Assembly: GCA_023269295.1 (NCBI GenBank)
Contig: JAHFTU010000032.1
Coordinates: 1-12,021, forward strand
Direction: 5' to 3'
DNA: 12,021 bases
DNA from: Candidatus Woesearchaeota archaeon
GTDB lineage: Archaea > Nanobdellota > Nanobdellia > Woesearchaeales > UBA10216
Shown here: positions 1 to 5,084 of the stretch, one piece after another
How the letters are laid out: each line of letters begins with the position of its first letter
Numbering within the stretch: the stretch's first letter is position 1
Notes under the pieces: model-generated
Database searches by the model: none
Told to the model about the DNA's origin: nothing
What the model saw: the letters and a program-made list of their open reading frames with translations, nothing else
Position numbers and translations under genes: made by a program

Positions 1-2
1 TG

Positions 3-179
3 AAACGGTTGTTTGGTAGCACAGTCAAATGCAAGCACATCAGAACGCAAACAGCAGAGCTGTTTTGTAGGCTAATCGCCTACAACATAGGCTACGCCTA
101 CAGACTTTTTCTACTAAGCCAATCCCATAGTAAGATTTATATAGTATTACTTTCTAAGTATTACTTATGTCCACTTTGA
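3..179 (+). CDS. 3' end of a DDE-type transposase-like gene (partial)
   Basis: Frame 3 is open from the window edge to a TGA at 177-179, giving about 58 residues with no in-frame start needed, because the gene would begin outside the window. The first half reads KRLFGSTVKCKHI, then RTQTAELFCRLIAYNI. This matches the usual end of IS4/IS5-like DDE transposases: a K-R-x-F-G element, then a Q-x-x-E-L helix, then a C-x-x-x-x-Y-N-I helix. The last ~29 residues are not transposase-like, and the frame runs 13 nt into the vapB start, so the true end may have been lost or replaced. It could be the end of an intact insertion sequence or a decayed remnant; the catalytic residues lie outside the window. 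Assignment rests on pattern memory only. Confidence 0.5.
   Translation, partial: KRLFGSTVKCKHIRTQTAELFCRLIAYNIGYAYRLFLLSQSHSKIYIVLLSKYYLCPL
49..100. repeat. three tandem short inverted repeats
   Basis: Three hairpin-capable palindromes follow each other. AAACAGC / GCTGTTT lies at 49-65 with a 3-nt loop. TTGTAGGC / GCCTACAA lies at 65-85 with loop TAATC. TAGGC / GCCTA lies at 88-100 with loop TAC. The last two share the core TAGGC...GCCTA. They lie inside the transposase-like reading frame, so part of the symmetry may come from codon content. They could be IS-end structure, a transcription stop for the upstream gene, or chance. Confidence 0.4.
136..143 (+). promoter_or_regulatory. TATA box of vapBC
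   Basis: TTTATATA is centred about 27 nt before the vapB ATG at 167. In archaea this places transcription start on or next to the start codon, so vapBC is probably transcribed without a leader. No Shine-Dalgarno sequence precedes the ATG, which agrees. Confidence 0.6.
143..166 (+). repeat. 10-bp direct repeat, candidate VapB operator
   Basis: AGTATTACTT occurs at 143-152 and again at 157-166, a 14-nt period, ending on the base before the vapB ATG. It fills the space between TATA box and predicted transcription start, where a repressor would act. AbrB-type antitoxins commonly autoregulate, so this is a plausible binding site; that role is inferred. Confidence 0.45.
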
Positions 180-373
180 CTCAGAAATCCCAAGTGACAA
201 TTCCGAAGCAGTTCAGGATAGCTGCAGGGCTGCAGCCCGGCGATGAAGTTGAGTTTGAGCTTGAAAGAGGCAAGGTTGTGCTGAAAAAGAAGGCAAAGAA
301 GCTCCCTTTTGAGAAATGGAGGGGCGTAATTAAGAACTATGACTGCAAGAAATTCATGGAAGAGTTCAGATGA
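167..373 (+). CDS. vapB: VapB-type antitoxin, AbrB/SpoVT (MazE-like) DNA-binding protein
   Basis: This is a 68-residue protein. Residues 3-43 form a swapped-hairpin AbrB domain: STLTQKSQVTIPKQFR, then GLQPGDEVEFELERGKVVL, the standard T-x-K-x-Q-V-T-I-P-K and L-x-x-G-D-x-V signatures. Residues 44-68 are a basic then amphipathic tail of the kind that binds and neutralises the partner PIN toxin. The gene overlaps vapC by 4 nt (ATGA), so the two are translationally coupled. The ATG at 167 fits the AbrB N-terminus and the TATA spacing. The protein probably represses its own promoter through the direct repeat just upstream. Antitoxin identity is firm from the fold plus its neighbour; the exact family name is less so. 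Confidence 0.88.
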   Translation: MSTLTQKSQVTIPKQFRIAAGLQPGDEVEFELERGKVVLKKKAKKLPFEKWRGVIKNYDCKKFMEEFR

Positions 374-852
374 TAACAGCCATTGATACTAATATTCTTG
401 TTGATGTTATCGGAGGCCTTTCGGATCTCTATGGCGAAAGCTCATCTCTTCTTGAGCGGCATTCGAACAAAGGAAGCTTAATCATCTCTCCTATTGCTTA
501 CTCTGAGCTTCTCGCAGTATTTCTAAAGCAGTATGATGAGCATGAAGCTGGCAGCATGCTGGCAAAGTTTTTGTCAGATACAGGCATAAGGATATTTGAA
601 TTTGCACCCGAAGATTTCAAGCTTGCAGCCAAGGCGTGGCGCGAGTTCACAAGCACTAGGCAGCTAATCTGCTCCAAGTGCGGAGCCGTCAATGCCTTTA
701 GCTGCAAAAAATGCGGCGCTCAAATGTCATGGAGGAATCACATTTTGACAGATTTCCTGATAGGCGCCCATGCGCAAAACCATGCCGACACCCTTCTTAC
801 GAGAGACAAGAGCCACTATAAGAAATATTTCAAGGTTAAGATATTGCCTTGA
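370..852 (+). CDS. vapC: VapC-type PIN-domain ribonuclease toxin with Cys4 insertion
   Basis: This 160-residue protein has a PIN nuclease fold. It starts ITAIDTNILVDV with acidic residue D6; E46 lies in YSELLAVF, D128 in TDFLIGAHA and D146 in LLTRDKSHY. These four acidic residues would bind Mg2+/Mn2+ for RNA cleavage. VapC toxins typically cut tRNA or rRNA, but the target here cannot be read. Between the second helix region and D128 is an extra segment with CSKCG (C101, C104) and CKKCG (C112, C115), a probable zinc ribbon; it helps explain a length above the ~130-residue norm. The ATG overlaps the vapB stop (ATGA). The gene ends 7 nt from the convergent transketolase stop. All catalytic positions are present, so it looks intact. 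Confidence 0.88.
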   Translation: MITAIDTNILVDVIGGLSDLYGESSSLLERHSNKGSLIISPIAYSELLAVFLKQYDEHEAGSMLAKFLSDTGIRIFEFAPEDFKLAAKAWREFTSTRQLICSKCGAVNAFSCKKCGAQMSWRNHILTDFLIGAHAQNHADTLLTRDKSHYKKYFKVKILP

Positions 853-859
853 ATAATAT

Positions 860-1819
860 TCACTTTTTAGAAACTGCCTTCTTCACCGTTGCCGCTATCG
901 CCTCAGCATCTAGCCCATACTTCCTGAACAGCACTTTCTGGGTGTCTGACTCTGCGAACCTGTCTTTCACGCCTATCATTCCAAACTTTACCTTCAGGCC
1001 TTCCTCTGCTATCACTTCAGCAACAGCGCTTCCAAGGCCTCCGTAGATGTTGTGGTCCTCGGCAGTTATTATTACTCCTGTTTTGGCAGCGTCAATCACA
1101 GCTTTCCTATCAAGCGGCTTTATCGTTGACATGTTGACGACTTTTATGCTGATCCCATCTTTCTGCAGCAATTCTGCAGCTGCCATCGACTCCTGCACCA
1201 TTATGCCGCTCGCCATTATTGCAGCGTCATTTCCTTCAGCGACCACAGATGCTTTTCCTATCTCAAAGTTGTAGCTTTCATCATAGATTGTCTTGACATT
1301 GCCCCTTCCAAGCCTTACATAGGCAGGCCCTTTTCTTTTGGCTATCTCCATTATTGCTTTCTCGGCTTCAACAGCATCGGCAGGGCATAGCACGATGAAG
1401 TTCGGCATTGCCCGCATGTAAGCAACATCTCCTATTGCCTGCGCTGTTGGGCCGTCCTCGCCAATCCCCAGCCCGCAGTGGGTTCCGACTATCTTGACAT
1501 TGCTGTCAGAGTATGCAACTGAAACAAGTATCTGGTCCATGCTTCTTCCCAGTAAAAATGCGATAAAGCTCGTTGCAAAGGCTGTCTTGCCGCACTTGGC
1601 CATTCCGGCTGCTGTGCAGACCATGTCGCCTTCGCTTATTCCCATGTTGAAGAACCTTTCAGGCCACTTTTCAGCGAACTTGTTGGTTCTTGTGGAGTCA
1701 GAAACGCCAGCGTCCAAGACAACAACATTTGAATCAGCAGCCCCTAACTTAATGAGTGCATTGCCGTAGCCATCCCGAGTTGCTGCCTCTTTGGCTGTGG
1801 CCGTAGTTTGAGCGCTCAT
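860..1819 (-). CDS. transketolase, C-terminal subunit
   Basis: This 319-residue protein carries the pyrimidine-binding and C-terminal domains of transketolase, which in many archaea is a separate polypeptide. It pairs with the N-terminal gene to transfer two-carbon ketol units between sugar phosphates in the non-oxidative pentose phosphate route. FFNMGISEGDMV holds the glutamate (E63) expected to activate thiamine diphosphate. THCGLGIGEDGPTAQAIGD (113-131) is the substrate/cofactor loop, and the C-terminal domain begins near residue 180. In transketolases that loop usually reads D-G-x-(T/S)-H-Q; here the His is Ala. The ATG overlaps the end of the upstream subunit gene by 4 nt. The sequence otherwise looks complete, so an active enzyme is likely. 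Confidence 0.92.
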   Translation of the reverse strand: MSAQTTATAKEAATRDGYGNALIKLGAADSNVVVLDAGVSDSTRTNKFAEKWPERFFNMGISEGDMVCTAAGMAKCGKTAFATSFIAFLLGRSMDQILVSVAYSDSNVKIVGTHCGLGIGEDGPTAQAIGDVAYMRAMPNFIVLCPADAVEAEKAIMEIAKRKGPAYVRLGRGNVKTIYDESYNFEIGKASVVAEGNDAAIMASGIMVQESMAAAELLQKDGISIKVVNMSTIKPLDRKAVIDAAKTGVIITAEDHNIYGGLGSAVAEVIAEEGLKVKFGMIGVKDRFAESDTQKVLFRKYGLDAEAIAATVKKAVSKK

Positions 1820-2640
1820 CTGGATGCCTCCAGTTCGGCAATTGCCTTGTTGAACATTTCCTCATTCGGCGCCTTGCCATGCCAGCCAGGCTGGTTTTCC
1901 ATGAATGAAACCCCTTTTCCTTTTATGGTGTCAGCAACAATCACTACGGGTTTTCCACTCGTCTTCTTTGCTGCAGTGATTGTATCAAGTATGGCACCAA
2001 TATTGTGCCCATCAATCCTATAAACTTGCCAGCCGAACGCTTCAAACTTCTTGTCAATAGGCTCCACGCCTTTGAGGTTGGCTGTCATGTTGTCCTGTGC
2101 CACTTTGTTGTTGTCAACTATTGCAATCAGGTGGTCTGACTTGTACTGTGCTGCGCTCATTGCAGCCTCCCATACCTGCCCTTCATTAAGCTCACCATCG
2201 CCAAGCAACACATAAACATAGTTGTCTTTCTTGTCCAGCCTTCCTGCAAGTGCCATCCCGTGCCCGACAGAAAGCCCTTGCCCCAGTGAGCCGGTTGCTA
2301 TCTCTACTCCAGGCAGCTTTGGGTTTGGATGCCCAGTCAGCCTTCCAAGCCTCCTGTAGGTAACCAATTCTTCTTTTGGGAAATATCCTACATCAGCAAA
2401 TACAGAATAAAGGAGTGGAGTGCAGTGCCCCTTGCTGAGTATGAACCTGTCCCTGTCCGGCCAGTCAGGCCTTTTCGGGTCATATTTCATGTGGTGGTAA
2501 AACAGCACAGACATTATATCTGCTCCTGAAAGCGAGCCGCCAGGATGCCCCGAGCCGGCTTGATAAACGAGCTTTACACTGTCTATTCTTAGTTGCCTTG
2601 CCTTTGCCTTTAGCTTGTTAACAGTTGCCTCGTCAGCCAC
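1816..2640 (-). CDS. transketolase, N-terminal (thiamine diphosphate-binding) subunit
   Basis: This 274-residue protein is the diphosphate-binding domain of transketolase. Visible landmarks are GSGHPGGSLSGAD (H32), SKGHCTPLLY (H72), GHPN (H104), TGSLGQGLSVGHGMA, and the thiamine diphosphate/Mg signature GDGELNEGQVWEAA (147-160) closed by VDNNK (176-179). It forms an a2b2 enzyme with the following gene product. The start is GTG at 2640; GGGGTG at 2646-2651 lies 5 nt upstream as a Shine-Dalgarno sequence, which supports this start. A TATA box lies further upstream. The two subunit genes form an operon that converges on vapC. The split gene pair is a common archaeal arrangement. Confidence 0.93.
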   Translation of the reverse strand: MADEATVNKLKAKARQLRIDSVKLVYQAGSGHPGGSLSGADIMSVLFYHHMKYDPKRPDWPDRDRFILSKGHCTPLLYSVFADVGYFPKEELVTYRRLGRLTGHPNPKLPGVEIATGSLGQGLSVGHGMALAGRLDKKDNYVYVLLGDGELNEGQVWEAAMSAAQYKSDHLIAIVDNNKVAQDNMTANLKGVEPIDKKFEAFGWQVYRIDGHNIGAILDTITAAKKTSGKPVVIVADTIKGKGVSFMENQPGWHGKAPNEEMFNKAIAELEASR

Positions 2641-2679
2641 AGAAACACCCCAATCAGTAGAAATGCAGATTTAGTGCCT

Positions 2680-2688
2680 AAATATATT
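2680..2688 (-). promoter_or_regulatory. TATA box for the transketolase operon
   Basis: On the minus strand AATATATTT is centred about 44 nt before the GTG at 2640, giving a predicted start of transcription near 2657 and a leader of ~16 nt. The leader contains the GGGGTG ribosome binding site at 2646-2651. Unlike most genes here, this one would be leadered. Confidence 0.5.
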
Positions 2689-2699
2689 GTTTGTGGTTT

Positions 2700-3155
2700 T
2701 CAATTCATCAGTTCCCTTACGAGCTTCATCGCGTTTTCCTTGTTGCTTGGGTAAGCAGCAATCTTTATTTTGACATGGTAGCAGCTGCCGCCGTCTGTCA
2801 CAAGCAGGTCACTGCGCTTGGCTAGGCTGTCTTTGTCAAATCTCACGAAAAAGCTTGCTTCGTCATCTATTCTTGAGTCAAGCTGCCGCAGCAGCATCTG
2901 CTTGTCAGTGGCTGAAATTTTTGGCAGCAGGTTTTCAAGGAATGCCTTGATATGCCTGTTCTTCGTCAGAACGACCTCAAATATTGCTATTTTCTTGTCG
3001 CTGAAACCAAAGGCAGTCTGCTTTGTAATCTCTATTTTCTCCTTTTCAAGGTCAAATGGCAGAAGCGATTTTAACCCGCTCATTATCTCGCTTTCGTTCT
3101 CCTCTTCCCCGCAGAATACCCTTATTGCAACAGAATGTGCTATGTTCACAGCCAT
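2700..3155 (-). CDS. RNA-binding protein, COG1325/PF01877 (formerly DUF54) family
   Basis: This 151-residue protein matches an archaeal family often labelled a predicted exosome-associated RNA-binding protein. Features seen are the N-terminal strand IAHSVAIRVFCGEEENE, a central KNRHIKAFLENLLPKI helix, the RQLDSRIDDEASFFVRFDK segment (91-109), and the C-terminal VKIKIAAYPSNKENAMKLV, the typical A-A-Y-P ending. Length is normal for the family. The biochemical role is not established from sequence; RNA binding is the family-level expectation. The ATG at 3155 is placed ~28 nt from the centre of a TATA region shared with the divergent gene, so the mRNA is probably leaderless. It is followed by the transketolase operon on the same strand, which has its own promoter. 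Confidence 0.82.
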   Translation of the reverse strand: MAVNIAHSVAIRVFCGEEENESEIMSGLKSLLPFDLEKEKIEITKQTAFGFSDKKIAIFEVVLTKNRHIKAFLENLLPKISATDKQMLLRQLDSRIDDEASFFVRFDKDSLAKRSDLLVTDGGSCYHVKIKIAAYPSNKENAMKLVRELMN

Positions 3156-3175
3156 TTGTATCAGGGCAACGTGAC

Positions 3176-3190
3176 AATATTTATATATTT
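3176..3190. promoter_or_regulatory. shared divergent TATA region
   Basis: AATATTTATATATTT is an AT-only block whose centre (~3183) is equally distant from the ATG at 3155 (minus) and the ATG at 3211 (plus), ~28 nt each way. Either strand reads as a TATA box (TTTATATA or ATATATAAA). It is the only AT-rich block in the 55-nt gap, so both leaderless transcripts probably start from it. Confidence 0.6.
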
Positions 3191-3210
3191 GGCGTTAGAC
3201 AATCTGAGTT

Positions 3211-3669
3211 ATGGCACTTGATGAACTTGTCAGAGAAATTGTGCCAGTGATGCAAATCACAACAGCAACAACGGTAGTTTACGGCTTACAGATCGCCGCT
3301 TTGACTCTTTCTATAGGTCTGGCAGCTTATACTATTATTAACGTACCACTTGATCTTGCTGGAATTAGGTATAGAAAAATAATGGTCTCTCACATGAGCA
3401 TATCTTCTGGCGAACTTAACATAGCAAGAGCCAGCAGATTAGCCCTTCTGATTTTTCCAGGTCGCATTAGTAGTAAGGCGCAAATGGATTCACTTTTAAC
3501 AGACCATCCACTTAAGCAAGAGCTTCAAGAGTATCTTAATTCTCCTGATAGTGTAGGTTCGGGCGCGGCACTTAATCACTTATTAACTCAACCAGCTGTT
3601 GTTGAGCACCTTACAAGGCCGCCTTCATTTACTGAAAGATTTTTAGGATTACCTTCTTATTCTCGATAA
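3211..3669 (+). CDS. hypothetical protein with one membrane segment
   Basis: This 152-residue protein is not recognised. Residues ~22-44 (VVYGLQIAALTLSIGLAAYT and following) form one strong hydrophobic helix after a short amphipathic N-terminus. The rest is hydrophilic and mixed helical, ending in a Pro-rich tail (RPPSF, GLPSY). It is probably anchored in the membrane with a ~105-residue soluble part. Codon use looks more AT-ending than its neighbours (many ctt, ttt, att, tta), so it may be recent or weakly expressed. The promoter is the divergent TATA region; no Shine-Dalgarno sequence is seen, as expected for a leaderless start. No motif suggests an enzyme activity. The uninterrupted frame and promoter spacing support a real gene. 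Confidence 0.65.
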   Translation: MALDELVREIVPVMQITTATTVVYGLQIAALTLSIGLAAYTIINVPLDLAGIRYRKIMVSHMSISSGELNIARASRLALLIFPGRISSKAQMDSLLTDHPLKQELQEYLNSPDSVGSGAALNHLLTQPAVVEHLTRPPSFTERFLGLPSYSR

Positions 3670-3691
3670 ATTTATTACTAAAAAGCCGCCC

Positions 3692-3707
3692 GTATGTTAT
3701 AGCATAC
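3692..3707. repeat. short inverted repeat before the protease promoter
   Basis: GTATG and CATAC (5 bp) flank TTATAG and end three bases before the TATA box. It lies in the BRE position of the promoter, so it could be an operator; it could also be a weak stop signal for the preceding gene. Confidence 0.3.
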
Positions 3708-3709
3708 TT

Positions 3710-3719
3710 TTTATATAAG
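3710..3719 (+). promoter_or_regulatory. TATA box of the presenilin-like gene
   Basis: TTTATATAAG is centred about 24 nt before the ATG at 3738, predicting a leaderless or nearly leaderless mRNA. No Shine-Dalgarno sequence is present between box and start. Confidence 0.55.
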
Positions 3720-3737
3720 TTTTTTGACTTTAAAGCC

Positions 3738-4691
3738 ATGAAGCATTCTTGGCAAGTCTCGGCTGTCCTTCTGTCCATCTTTCTTGCGGCCCAAGTGATA
3801 GGTCTGTTTGTAGTTCATTCTTACGTTGACTCAGCTGCCAGTGCAGCAGCAACAAAGGAAGCCGGCAGGCCTGTTGTTGTCTATCACGATTTGCCTTACG
3901 GCGTTGAGCGCCCCAACATTGCTCCTGATATCTCTTACATTTTCATCAGCGCAGCAGTTATTATCGGCACTCTCTTGCTGTTGCTTATAATCAAGTTCAG
4001 AAAACTCTCTCTTTGGAAGGTTTGGTATTTGATGGCCATAATAATAGCGCTTACTGTTTCCCTGGCTTCTTTCCTGAATAAAGCCGTAGCAGCAATAATC
4101 TCAATCATAATCGCTTTCTTCAGGGTGTTCAGGCCAAATGTTCTTGCCCACAACATTGCCGAGCTTTTTATCTATGGCGGCATCGCAGCAATTTTTGTCC
4201 CGATAATGAACGTGAAGTCTGCCTCTATTTTATTAATCATAATTGCAATTTATGATTTCATCGCGGTTTTCCACTTAAAGCACATGGTCAGGCTTGCAAA
4301 GTTCCAGACCTCAAACAAAATCTTTGCAGGCCTGTTTGTTCCAAAAGAGCTCTCTCTAAAATCAACCTTTTCACCCATAAGTGAATCTGCTGCAACAGCA
4401 ACGCTGTCAAAAGGAGCCAAATCACTTCCGCAGCGCCAGCCAGAAGCAGACTATTCAGACTCAGGCAGTTACGCTATTGTTGGAGGCGGTGATATTGCCT
4501 TCCCGCTCCTCTTTGCAGGCGCAGCTCTCCCGGTATTCGGCTTTCTTAAGACGTTAATAATCCCTGCATTTGCGGCAGCCGCTTTGGCTGTTCTCCTGTC
4601 AATAGGCAAAAATGGCAAGTTCTACCCGGCTATGCCATTCATTGCGGCGGGGTGTTTTATCGGGTATGGCATCCTTCACTTGCTGTTCTGA
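3738..4691 (+). CDS. presenilin / signal peptide peptidase-like intramembrane aspartyl protease
   Basis: This 317-residue polytopic membrane protein has about nine hydrophobic segments. The first, at residues 6-28, may act as a signal anchor. The catalytic pair of the family is visible: D173 in AIYDFIAVF and D252 in GGGDIAFPLLFAG (the GxGD motif). PAMPF (297-301) stands where the family has the PAL motif. A hydrophilic loop at ~185-245 separates the two aspartates, as in presenilins. The family cleaves peptide bonds inside the membrane, for example remnant signal peptides or type II membrane proteins; the substrate here is unknown. Length is near that of archaeal homologues (COG3389). The gene has its own TATA box and lies just before the SRP RNA, another membrane-targeting component, though they have separate promoters. 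Confidence 0.87.
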   Translation: MKHSWQVSAVLLSIFLAAQVIGLFVVHSYVDSAASAAATKEAGRPVVVYHDLPYGVERPNIAPDISYIFISAAVIIGTLLLLLIIKFRKLSLWKVWYLMAIIIALTVSLASFLNKAVAAIISIIIAFFRVFRPNVLAHNIAELFIYGGIAAIFVPIMNVKSASILLIIIAIYDFIAVFHLKHMVRLAKFQTSNKIFAGLFVPKELSLKSTFSPISESAATATLSKGAKSLPQRQPEADYSDSGSYAIVGGGDIAFPLLFAGAALPVFGFLKTLIIPAFAAAALAVLLSIGKNGKFYPAMPFIAAGCFIGYGILHLLF

Positions 4692-4700
4692 TTCAGAAAC

Positions 4701-4710
4701 CTTTAAAACC
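4701..4710 (+). promoter_or_regulatory. TATA box of the SRP RNA gene
   Basis: CTTTAAAACC with upstream GAAAC (BRE-like) is centred ~25 nt before 4730, which matches the start of the 5' strand of SRP helix 1. Confidence 0.55.
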
Positions 4711-4728
4711 CCTTTCTAACTACCTTTC

Positions 4729-5005
4729 GTCGGGAGACTAGGTCGGCGCGCCAGCCCTGCGCTGTTGCACCATACGGGCTTCACGGGTGGACCGAAGCTT
4801 GGGAAGCGGTTTGGAATTGGCCTGGAGGCCTTGGCTAAAGTGTTGAGCCTCTGTCCTGCAGAGTTGGCATTTATGATTAACGTGTCAGGTCCGGAAGGAA
4901 GCAGCACGAACCGTAAGTGTTTGCGTTTGCAGGGTAACGGAGAGGAGCGATAGCCGAGAAAACTGAAAGGTTCAAGCCAGATCCATTTTCGGGCGGGTCT
5001 CCCGC
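4729..5005 (+). ncRNA. 7S RNA of the signal recognition particle
   Basis: This is the RNA scaffold of SRP, which binds SRP54 and SRP19 and directs membrane and secreted proteins to the translocon. The conserved SRP54-binding core GTCAGGTCCGGAAGGAAGCA is at 4886-4905, with the GGAA apical loop and the asymmetric AGCA side. A GGCC-TGGA-GGCC hairpin at 4819-4830 is the likely helix 6 that meets SRP19. CGGGAGAC (4731-4738) pairs with GTCTCCCG (4997-5004) to close helix 1, as in archaea. The 5' part (4740-4800) has the GC-rich arms of the Alu domain. Length, ~277 nt, is near the archaeal norm of ~300. Ends are set by helix 1, the promoter and the T-run, so are good to a few bases. Reading frames across this region are not genes. 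Confidence 0.92.
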
Positions 5006-5010
5006 TTTTT
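4993..5010 (+). terminator. hairpin plus T-run ending the SRP RNA
   Basis: GCGGG and CCCGC pair across TCT and are followed by TTTTT. The 3' strand of SRP helix 1 lies within this same hairpin, so the two folds exclude each other. Archaeal termination mostly needs just the T-run, so the hairpin may be incidental. Confidence 0.55.
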
Positions 5011-5027
5011 GTTCTTGGTATTAAAAG

Positions 5028-5043
5028 TACCATTAAAATGGTA
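5028..5043. promoter_or_regulatory. palindromic operator copy 1 of the HEPN module
   Basis: TACCATTAAAATGGTA has 7-bp arms around AA. It lies just upstream of the TATA box, in the BRE region. An identical copy lies 41 bp downstream. The arms suit a dimeric DNA-binding protein, and the winged-helix domain encoded by the second gene is the nearest candidate. Confidence 0.6.
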
Positions 5044-5045
5044 AA

Positions 5046-5058
5046 GTATTTAAATAAG
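5046..5058 (+). promoter_or_regulatory. TATA box of the HEPN module
   Basis: GTATTTAAATAAG is centred ~27 nt before the ATG at 5079, predicting a leaderless transcript. It lies exactly between the two palindromes. Confidence 0.6.
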
Positions 5059-5068
5059 AATAATTTAA

Positions 5069-5084
5069 TACCATTAAAATGGTA
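5069..5084. promoter_or_regulatory. palindromic operator copy 2, over the start codon
   Basis: This is the same 16-bp palindrome as at 5028-5043. It covers the predicted transcription start and the first codons of the HEPN gene (ATGGTA). A protein bound here would block transcription start, a typical repressor position. Because it overlaps coding bases, the first two codons (Met-Val) are constrained by the site. Confidence 0.6.

Noticed and set aside
851..861. GAATAATATTC palindrome between the convergent vapC and transketolase stops
   Set aside because: It is short and AT-rich, without a T-run; chance is sufficient.
849..2023. Plus-strand frames opposite the transketolase genes
   Set aside because: They are low-complexity Ser/Ala/Pro translations that mirror the minus-strand codons; no start signals.
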